From NCBI GenBank assembly GCA_937915765.1, contig CALGHE010000049.1, positions 1-39,958 on the forward strand: a stretch of 39,958 nucleotides of DNA. Reading direction: 5' to 3'. The notes beneath the pieces were generated by a model. The model did no database searches, had not been told where the DNA came from, and worked only from the letters and a program-made list of their open reading frames with translations. Numbering within the stretch: position 1 is the first letter of the stretch; every line of letters begins with the position of its first letter. The translations under genes and the position numbers were made by a program. The DNA comes from an uncultured Bacteroidales bacterium. GTDB lineage: Bacteria > Bacteroidota > Bacteroidia > Bacteroidales > Paludibacteraceae. Positions 34,382 through 39,958 of the stretch are shown one piece after another.

Positions 34382-34417
34382 CAAAATAGAAAAACAAACT
34401 AAAATTTTTCAGTTGTT

Positions 34418-35191
34418 ATGGGAAAGATTATAACAATGGCGAATCAGAAGGGCGGTGTGGGCAAGACTACTACTGCTGTTAATTTGGCGGCGGCTTTGGC
34501 TGTAATGGAAAAGAAAGTGCTGTTGGTGGATATAGACCCGCAGGCTAACGCTTCTTCAGGTTTGGGCATAGATATAAAAAACGTAGGAACTACGGTTTAC
34601 GAATGTCTTGTCGAGGGCGCGGACATGAAGGACGCAATTTGTGACACGGATATAGAGAACTTGAAAATAGTTCCGTCGAACATCGATTTGGTTGGGGCGG
34701 AAATCAAGATGATAGACTATCCGGATCGTGAGATGGTTTTGAAAGGGTCGCTTGCTCCGCTTGTTGACGAATACGACTATGTGATTGTGGATTGTTCTCC
34801 GTCGCTCGGAATTCTGGTGCTCAATGCCCTTGTGGCGGCAGATTCGGTGCTGATTCCGGTTCAGTGCGAATATTATGCGCTGGAAGGAATTGCAAAGCTG
34901 CTCGATACAATCAAGCGCGTTAAGACCAAGTTCAATCCCGATTTGGACATCGAAGGTTTCTTGCTTACAATGTACGACTCTCGCGTCAAGTTGAACAACC
35001 AGGTGGTAGAGGAGGTCAAGAAGCACTTCGGAGACATGGTGTTCAAGACTATGATACAGAGAAATGTAAAGTTGGGCGAGGCTCCGGGGTACTGTCAGTC
35101 TGTAATCACGTTTGACGCTGATTCAAGAGGCGCTCAGAATTATATGCAGCTGGCAAAGGAAATTCTTGATAATAATTCAGAAGAAGAGTGA
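34418..35191 (+). CDS. parA: Chromosome-partitioning ATPase ParA (Soj)
   Basis: A 257-residue P-loop ATPase of the ParA/MinD superfamily that works with ParB in chromosome segregation. The deviant Walker A is NQKGGVGKTTTAVN at ~residues 8-21. The second motif is LLVDIDPQANASSGLG (~37-52). Walker B is YVIVDCSPSLG (~122-132). It lacks the N-terminal DNA-binding extension of plasmid type Ia ParA and matches chromosomal Soj in length. It is first in parA-parB-DUF5683-mltD, a Bacteroidota chromosomal cluster, so I read it as a housekeeping gene rather than part of the tra element. Confidence 0.94.
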   Translation: MGKIITMANQKGGVGKTTTAVNLAAALAVMEKKVLLVDIDPQANASSGLGIDIKNVGTTVYECLVEGADMKDAICDTDIENLKIVPSNIDLVGAEIKMIDYPDREMVLKGSLAPLVDEYDYVIVDCSPSLGILVLNALVAADSVLIPVQCEYYALEGIAKLLDTIKRVKTKFNPDLDIEGFLLTMYDSRVKLNNQVVEEVKKHFGDMVFKTMIQRNVKLGEAPGYCQSVITFDADSRGAQNYMQLAKEILDNNSEEE

Positions 35192-35209
35192 TATTGAAAG
35201 TGGTTTGTT

Positions 35210-36109
35210 ATGGCTAAGAAACTTGGAGGTTTAGGCAGGGGAATGGACGCCCTTCTGGGCGGTTCGGAGCCGGAGGTTAAAGGTTCGTCTTCGCTGGACG
35301 AGATTCCTCTTTCGGAGATTGAGGCGAATCCGGATCAGCCGCGAAAAAATTTTGACGCTGACGCTATGTTGGAGCTGTCGGAGTCTATAAAGCAGCACGG
35401 GGTTATTCAGCCGATAACGCTCCGTAAGGTTGCTGATCATAAGTATCAGATTATTGCCGGAGAACGTCGTTACAGGGCTTCTACTATGGCTGGCAAGGAC
35501 TCGATTCCTGCCTATGTCATAGACGCGTCGGACGAGCTTGTTATGGAAATGGCGCTGATAGAGAATATTCAGCGCGAAGACCTTAATTCTATTGAAGTTG
35601 CTCTGTCTTATCAGAATTTGATGGATGTATGCAATTATACGCAAGAGCAATTGGCGGAACGTGTCGGTAAAAAGCGCGCTACGGTCTCAAATTATCTGCG
35701 CTTGCTTCGTCTTCCGGGCAATATTCAGGTCGGAATAAAGGACAAAAAGATTGACATGGGGCATGCAAGGGCGCTGCTCTCTGTCGAAGACCCTGTCAAG
35801 CAGCTTGAGATTTATGACGCGATACAGCGAGACGGTTTGTCTGTGCGCAAGGTTGAGGAGCTTGTCCGTGGTTTGAATGAGGAGAACGAGGAGAATGGCT
35901 CAACAACTGGTGGTGGCGGAAAAACTGGCGGCGGAGCCTCTTTGCCTGACGAATATGTGCTGCTGAAGGATGTGCTTACTGATATGTTCGGGCAGAAGGT
36001 TGATCTGGTGCGTAACGCTAAAGGAAAAGGTAAAATAACAATTCCGTTTTCGAATGACGAGCAGTTCGAGAAAATAATGGAGATTTTCGATTCTGTTCAG
36101 AAACGTTGA
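35210..36109 (+). CDS. parB: Chromosome-partitioning protein ParB (Spo0J)
   Basis: A 299-residue ParB that binds parS and spreads on DNA as a CTP-dependent clamp. The N-terminus begins KKLGGLGRGMDALLGG, typical of chromosomal ParB. The nuclease-like domain shows ANPDQPRKNF and the CTP-binding motif AGERRYRAS (~84-92). The helix-turn-helix has TQEQLAERVGKKRATVSNYL (~143-162). A Gly-rich linker (TTGGGGKTGGGAS) leads to the dimerisation domain. It lies 18 bases after parA. I found no consensus-like parS palindrome in the window. Confidence 0.94.
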   Translation: MAKKLGGLGRGMDALLGGSEPEVKGSSSLDEIPLSEIEANPDQPRKNFDADAMLELSESIKQHGVIQPITLRKVADHKYQIIAGERRYRASTMAGKDSIPAYVIDASDELVMEMALIENIQREDLNSIEVALSYQNLMDVCNYTQEQLAERVGKKRATVSNYLRLLRLPGNIQVGIKDKKIDMGHARALLSVEDPVKQLEIYDAIQRDGLSVRKVEELVRGLNEENEENGSTTGGGGKTGGGASLPDEYVLLKDVLTDMFGQKVDLVRNAKGKGKITIPFSNDEQFEKIMEIFDSVQKR

Positions 36110-36174
36110 GTTTTTTGCTTATGAATCAATTTAATAATTTATTGATAAAGATTATGTTGGAAAGGGGAGAGCGA

Positions 36175-36903
36175 ATGTTTTTATTTCTGCTCTTCTCTCT
36201 TTTGGTTTTTTCTAATGGCTATGCAAGTCAGGATTCGGCAAGTGTTGTGAATATGCGCGTGGCTCCTGCTGTCTTGGCGCCGGATTCCGCTTTTTCTGAG
36301 GCGGACACGGTCGTGGTTGGCGCGTCTGTGATTGGAAAGACTGCGCAAAATGCGGCCCCTGAAGATACTGTCGTTAAAAAGAAAAAAAGAAAAAAGGAGC
36401 CTGAAATAGTTTATTGGAAACCGGACCCAAACAAAGCCGTGTGGTATTCGCTTATTTGTCCGGGGCTTGGGCAGGTCTATAACAGAAGTTACTGGAAAGT
36501 GCCTGTCATATACGGCGGTGCGGCGGTTTTGAGTTATATCGTGGTTTGGCAGGGACGAATGTACAACCAGTACGGAAATGCCTATCATGACATGTTTGAC
36601 AACAATCCGGCGACAAATTCGTACGACGATATTTTCGGTAATATGGACGTTACTTTGGATTGGAAGCAGAAGACGTTGAAGAACAAGCGTGACTATTATC
36701 GCAGGAACAGGGATTTGTGCGTGTTCGGTTTTGTCTTGTTGTATGCTCTGAATGTGATTGATGCGTATGTTGACGGTCATCTGTACGATTTTTCTGTGAC
36801 GGACGACATATCTTTCAAAGTGGAGCCGGTTTTGAATAGTCCGTTTTATGCGACACCTAGTGTAGAGCCTTCTTTCGGACTTCAGTGTAAAGTTAGTTTT
36901 TGA
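36175..36903 (+). CDS. DUF5683 family membrane protein
   Basis: About 242 residues. A signal peptide (FLFLLFSLLVFSNGYASQD) is followed by a low-complexity periplasmic part and a basic patch (VVKKKKRKKEPE). The DUF5683 signature is WYSLICPGLGQVYNRSYWKVP, followed by a membrane span (IYGGAAVLSYIVVW) and a later span (FGFVLLYALNVIDAYVDGHL). Function unknown. The frame is open to TTG 36106, but ATG 36175 has a clear GGGGAG ribosome site 5 bases upstream and directly begins the signal sequence. In Bacteroidota this gene commonly follows parB, as here. Confidence 0.85.
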   Translation: MFLFLLFSLLVFSNGYASQDSASVVNMRVAPAVLAPDSAFSEADTVVVGASVIGKTAQNAAPEDTVVKKKKRKKEPEIVYWKPDPNKAVWYSLICPGLGQVYNRSYWKVPVIYGGAAVLSYIVVWQGRMYNQYGNAYHDMFDNNPATNSYDDIFGNMDVTLDWKQKTLKNKRDYYRRNRDLCVFGFVLLYALNVIDAYVDGHLYDFSVTDDISFKVEPVLNSPFYATPSVEPSFGLQCKVSF

Positions 36904-36917
36904 GATATAATTTGAAG

Positions 36918-38225
36918 ATGTTAAAATATTTTGTTACGGCTCTGTTGGGCCTTTGTGCGGTGTCTTCTTGGGCTGAAGACGGTAATGATGAGAGCAAGGT
37001 TGCAGAACTTTTGCAAGATTCAGTGGCTTTTGCGGGTGTTGATTCGACAATGGCAGATTCTGCGAATGTGGAGGAGCAGACCATACCTCTTGGCTTTGTC
37101 TCCAATATGGATAGTTTGCTTTATGTTTTTCGTAAGAATGTGAGGCCTCAGAGCGATTGCAAGTCAGACAGTCTGGGCGAAGTTTTGCCTGATAGCGTGT
37201 ACATGCAGCGCCTTAGCCAGATTCCTGCAATTATGGAGATGAACTACAACAGCATTGTGAAGCGTTATATAGAACTTTATACGGTGAAAAGAAGAAAGCA
37301 GGTGGATTATATGCTGGGTGTGGGCAAGTACTATTTCCCTATATTTGAAGATGCTCTTGACGCAGCGGGCTTGCCGATAGAACTTAAGTATTTGCCGGTA
37401 ATCGAGTCTGCTCTTAATCCGAGAGCGTTTTCCAGAGCGGGGGCTTCCGGGCTTTGGCAGTTTATGTATTCAACCGGCAAGTTGTACGGCTTGCAGGGCA
37501 ACAGCCTGATAGACGACAGAAGAGACCCTATAAAGTCTACGAACGCCGCTGTGCGTTTCCTCAAGGATTTGCACAATATTTATGGCGACTGGGCCTTGGT
37601 TATCGCGGCGTATAATTGCGGTCCGGGCAATGTGAACAAGGCTATTCGCCGTTCTGGAGGCAAAAAGGACTACTGGGCCATCTATCCGTACCTGCCTAAG
37701 GAGACTCGCGGATATGTGCCTGCGTTTATCGCCGCTACATATACTATGACTTACTATAAAGAGCATAATCTGTGTCCGGCGGAGATTGAGATGCCTATCT
37801 TGTGCGACACGATAATGCTTAGCGAGCGTGTGCATCTTCTGCAGATTGCGGAGGTGCTGAAAATTGATATTGATGTGTTGCGCAGTCTTAATCCTCAGTA
37901 TCGGAAGGATATAATTCCGGGCAATGGTGTTCCGTACTCTTTGTGCTTGCCTCTGGCGAGTGTTAATAATTTCATTGACAATAAAGATACGATTATAGCG
38001 CACAGGGCGGAAGAGCTGAACACAATGCGCGTAAAGGTCGAGCCTGCTTACAAAGACCCATATTTCCGAGGGGCGAGAGGTGGCAAAGGCAATTACAGAG
38101 TTCGGCAGGGCGACACATTGTCGGGAATTGCCAAGCGGCATGGTGTGAAAGTCTCTCAATTGAAAAGATGGAATGGTCTTAGGTCAGACCGGCTCAGAAT
38201 AGGGCAGAGATTGGTGATAAAATAA
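36918..38225 (+). CDS. mltD: Membrane-bound lytic transglycosylase D-like protein with LysM
   Basis: About 435 residues with a signal peptide (LKYFVTALLGLCAVSSWAED). The SLT catalytic domain lies at ~145-290: LPVIESALNPRAFSRAGASG holds the catalytic Glu, followed by GLWQFMYSTGKLYGL and AYNCGPGNVNKAI. A degenerate LysM-like region (~305-350) and a clear C-terminal LysM (YRVRQGDTLSGIAKRHGVKV to RIGQRLVIK) bind peptidoglycan. It cleaves glycan strands non-hydrolytically in the periplasm. Last gene of the par cluster; a strong terminator follows. The start at 36918 is the first ATG and lies 14 bases after the DUF5683 stop. Confidence 0.9.
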   Translation: MLKYFVTALLGLCAVSSWAEDGNDESKVAELLQDSVAFAGVDSTMADSANVEEQTIPLGFVSNMDSLLYVFRKNVRPQSDCKSDSLGEVLPDSVYMQRLSQIPAIMEMNYNSIVKRYIELYTVKRRKQVDYMLGVGKYYFPIFEDALDAAGLPIELKYLPVIESALNPRAFSRAGASGLWQFMYSTGKLYGLQGNSLIDDRRDPIKSTNAAVRFLKDLHNIYGDWALVIAAYNCGPGNVNKAIRRSGGKKDYWAIYPYLPKETRGYVPAFIAATYTMTYYKEHNLCPAEIEMPILCDTIMLSERVHLLQIAEVLKIDIDVLRSLNPQYRKDIIPGNGVPYSLCLPLASVNNFIDNKDTIIAHRAEELNTMRVKVEPAYKDPYFRGARGGKGNYRVRQGDTLSGIAKRHGVKVSQLKRWNGLRSDRLRIGQRLVIK

Positions 38226-38639
38226 TAGAGATAATAGATAATAGTTTGAGGCAACTTCTATAAATCAGATTGAATGATTTGCAGAAGTTGCTTTTTTATA
38301 TTCTGCCAATGTCCAATCGTAATTCTGCCAGCTAACACATTTGCAGTAATGAATGACTCTGAAAATGTCACGGAAAAGAAAAGAGCGTTGTCTCTGTATC
38401 TTTATGATATGGGGTCTTGATTTAGAGTGAAGGATTTGATTTTCGATATCTTTCCCTATGAAATAGTTCGAAATGTGTGGAAGGGAGGAATGATTACAAG
38501 CGACTATGTATCATTCTGAACAAGATTTTGGCATATCTTTTCTTTGGTGGGGAAAACTTTAATGAATTTAGGAAAGTTGGTGACACAAAATACATTGGAA
38601 GTCTTTGAAAAGCTTTCTAAGCTTGAATGTGCGCTTTGT
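38226..38639. other. Intergenic region after mltD
   Basis: The stretch contains the mltD terminator and, near 38610-38624, an AAGCTT-TCT-AAGCTT hairpin that might weakly end the minus-strand AraC gene. A short plus-strand frame beginning at 38544 runs antisense into the AraC gene and looks spurious. Nothing else was seen. Confidence 0.5.
38252..38299 (+). terminator. Terminator of the par-mltD operon
   Basis: Outer stem GCAACTTCT (38252-38260) with AGAAGTTGC (38284-38292) and inner stem AAATCA with TGATTT, followed by TTTTTTAT. A strong rho-independent form. Confidence 0.88.
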
Positions 38640-39443
38640 TCATGTATGTCTCATTTTGTATTCCTTTGGGGATATGCCGGTGTGTTGCTTAAAGTATTTG
38701 CGGAATGTGAACTGCTCCGGAAAACTAAGTTCATGCGCAACCTCTTTTATTGTTGTGTTGTTTTGCCGCAATAATTTTTTCGCTTGTATAATAGTGATAA
38801 TTGCAATCCATTCGGACGGTGTGCGTTTTGACGCTTTCTTGATGATTCGGGTAAAATGATTGGGCGAGAAATTCAGTAAGTCTGCGTAATATCGAACTTC
38901 TCTATGGCAATTGTAATTTTTGAACAGTAAAAATATGAATTTGACCATGATGCTTCTCTCTTTTTCGTTACCCTTATGTCCTGAGTCTTGCTGTTGTAAA
39001 AAGATTCGTGTGTATTCTAATAATGCAGATTGCTCCGTCAGAGCGATTAGGCGCATAGTGACCTCTTGCAGTTTAGACGGCTTTTTTATGGAACTTAAAT
39101 TGTTTTTGTGCTTATCTAAAGAATTTTTTATAAACAAAAAGAGTGTCTGTTCTTCCGGGGTGCATTTGCAGTAAAATTTGTTTTGCTGCAATATATCCTG
39201 TCCGATATCAAAGTTTGTCTCTGCAATAGGTGCAAGAGTTTCGATTTCGTCTTTAAAAATGGTGACGAATTTAAAATCTGCAGATTTCCTAAACTCCTTG
39301 ATGTGGACAAGAGGCGATTTTATAAACGCCATACCTTCTGTAATTACGCAAGGCTTATCGTTCACAATCGTTTCACATTTACCTCTTGTGCAGAGATAAA
39401 GCCCGAAGTACAAGTCATTGTCTATATCGTCAAAAAAGTTCAT
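38640..39443 (-). CDS. AraC family transcriptional regulator
   Basis: A 267-residue regulator. The N-terminal ~150 residues look like a cupin-type sensor region (LYLCTRGKCETIVND, then KPCVITEGMAFI). The C-terminal ~100 residues carry two helix-turn-helix units: YYADLLNFSPNHFTRIIKKA, then IKEVAHELSFPEQFTFRKYF followed by KQHTGISPKEYKMRHT, the family signature. It is divergent from the TolC-like gene at the right edge, an arrangement common for regulators of RND efflux operons in Bacteroidota. An exact -7 box lies only 5 bases upstream of this start, so the mRNA may be nearly leaderless or the true start may be further in. Confidence 0.9.
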   Translation of the reverse strand: MNFFDDIDNDLYFGLYLCTRGKCETIVNDKPCVITEGMAFIKSPLVHIKEFRKSADFKFVTIFKDEIETLAPIAETNFDIGQDILQQNKFYCKCTPEEQTLFLFIKNSLDKHKNNLSSIKKPSKLQEVTMRLIALTEQSALLEYTRIFLQQQDSGHKGNEKERSIMVKFIFLLFKNYNCHREVRYYADLLNFSPNHFTRIIKKASKRTPSEWIAIITIIQAKKLLRQNNTTIKEVAHELSFPEQFTFRKYFKQHTGISPKEYKMRHT

Positions 39444-39447
39444 GGCG

Positions 39448-39455
39448 CAAATGTA
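39448..39455 (-). promoter_or_regulatory. Candidate -7 box of the AraC gene
   Basis: CAAATGTA on the plus strand is TACATTTG on the minus strand, an exact TAnnTTTG match adjacent to the proposed start codon. No matching -33 element was found. Confidence 0.3.
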
Positions 39456-39649
39456 GCAAATTTGCAGAATGATTGTCTGATTTGCAGGAACTAAAATTTA
39501 AGGTTGATGCATATTGCTCAATTTATGCGTGTGATTGGCATTGTCTAAACATATAGAGAAACTTATCTTTGTTTTACGGCAGTGGTTGTTGGCCTTGACA
39601 TGATAATAGCGTGAGTTTTTCAGATGGATGATTTCATATTTGTCATGGC

Positions 39650-39667
39650 TTAAGGAAATTGCCTTAA
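39650..39667. promoter_or_regulatory. Inverted repeat before the TolC-like gene
   Basis: TTAAGG (39650-39655), six bases, then CCTTAA (39662-39667) form a perfect inverted repeat 29 bases before the TolC-like start. A near -7 element, CATATTTG, lies at 39635-39642. The repeat could be an operator, but no regulator is proven. Confidence 0.3.
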
Positions 39668-39695
39668 AGTTGAAAATTTACAAAACGATAAATTT

Positions 39696-39958
39696 ATGAA
39701 ACATTTTTGTTTAGTATGGTGTTTGATGTTTCTTGCATCTTCGGTGTTTTCTCAAACATTGGAGGAGTGCCGCAAGTTAGCAAGGGAGCATTATCCTGAA
39801 ATAAGACAGTACGACCTTATTCGACAGACAGAACAATATAATTTGTCAAATGCAGCCAAGGTTTGGATTCCGCAAATATCATTGTCGGCTCAGGCGTCGT
39901 ATCAGTCGGCTGCTCCGACGTATCCGGAGGCGTTCAGCTCGACGATGATGCAGGCTGG
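39696..39958 (+). CDS. TolC family outer-membrane efflux protein, N-terminal part
   Basis: The first 87 residues are visible; the gene continues past the right edge. A signal peptide (KHFCLVWCLMFLASSVFSQ) is followed by TLEECRKLAREHYPEIRQYD, the usual start of TolC/OEP proteins (an L-E-x-A/C-helical hairpin), then an NLSNAAKVWIPQISLSAQAS segment, the first barrel strand. It should form the outer-membrane duct of a tripartite pump. With a divergent AraC regulator, an adaptor and RND transporter gene would be expected beyond the window. Confidence 0.88.
   Translation, partial: MKHFCLVWCLMFLASSVFSQTLEECRKLAREHYPEIRQYDLIRQTEQYNLSNAAKVWIPQISLSAQASYQSAAPTYPEAFSSTMMQA

Noticed and set aside
12530..34417. 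Whole region as an active integrative conjugative element
   Set aside because: No integrase, relaxase, coupling protein, att repeat or tRNA target visible; both flanks are housekeeping genes. It cannot be excluded that parts lie elsewhere.
34418..36109. parA/parB as plasmid or ICE partition genes belonging to the tra cluster
   Set aside because: A strong terminator and a separate promoter isolate them. ParA is the short Soj type, and DUF5683 and mltD follow as on Bacteroidota chromosomes.
34122..36200. parS site near parAB
   Set aside because: I looked for palindromes like the known parS consensus and saw none; a motif scan of the whole genome would be needed.
38610..38624. AAGCTT hairpin as AraC terminator
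   Set aside because: Six-base A/T-rich stem with no clear U tract on the minus strand; too weak to list as a terminator.
38544..38774. 76-codon plus-strand frame after mltD
   Set aside because: It runs antisense into the AraC gene and has no supporting feature.

Overview
The window looks like a chromosomal segment of a Bacteroidota bacterium, probably of the order Bacteroidales. The evidence is: several promoters of the Bacteroidota form (TTTG, about 20 bp, TAnnTTTG); a Bacteroides-type tra gene set; a type IX secretion (T9SS) C-terminal sorting domain; a DUF2490 protein; and a parA-parB-DUF5683-mltD cluster of the kind found on Bacteroidota chromosomes. Genus cannot be called from the sequence. 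No rRNA, tRNA, IS element, integrase, CRISPR array or obvious att site was seen.

Layout. 1-4444 holds the end of a DUF2490 gene, a penicillin-binding protein 1C gene (pbpC), a convergent unknown exported protein and a DnaQ-like exonuclease. 4574-9488 (minus strand) is a tight three-gene operon of exported proteins: two related BspA/LRR-like proteins and a 932-residue lipoprotein with carboxypeptidase-regulatory-like domains. It is preceded by a promoter and a potentially structured leader. 9905-12529 (minus strand) is valS, followed by a strong terminator.

12741-34121 is the most unusual part. It holds a co-directional, tightly packed cluster: a small membrane protein, traE, traF, traG, traI, traJ, two tandem traK copies, a traL-like gene, traM, traN with a duplicated N-terminal module, traO, a lipoprotein in the traQ position, and a 10.3-kb gene for a 3424-residue Ig-like/PKD protein that ends in a T9SS sorting domain. 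A strong terminator closes it. The cluster encodes a near-complete Bacteroidota T4SS channel (VirB2, B3, B4, B5, B6, B8, B9 and B10 equivalents plus TraO). Inside the window there is no relaxase, no coupling ATPase and no integrase. I infer a domesticated or specialised T4SS-like envelope machine that works with a giant surface protein, rather than an ordinary conjugative element.

34418-38225 is the housekeeping block parA-parB-DUF5683-mltD, closed by a strong terminator. 38640-39443 (minus strand) encodes an AraC-type regulator divergent from a TolC-like outer-membrane efflux gene that runs off the right edge.

Several computed starts were moved downstream (pbpC, traG, traM, traN, traO, DUF5683, mltD) because the internal ATG fits a signal peptide, a Shine-Dalgarno site or a translational overlap better.
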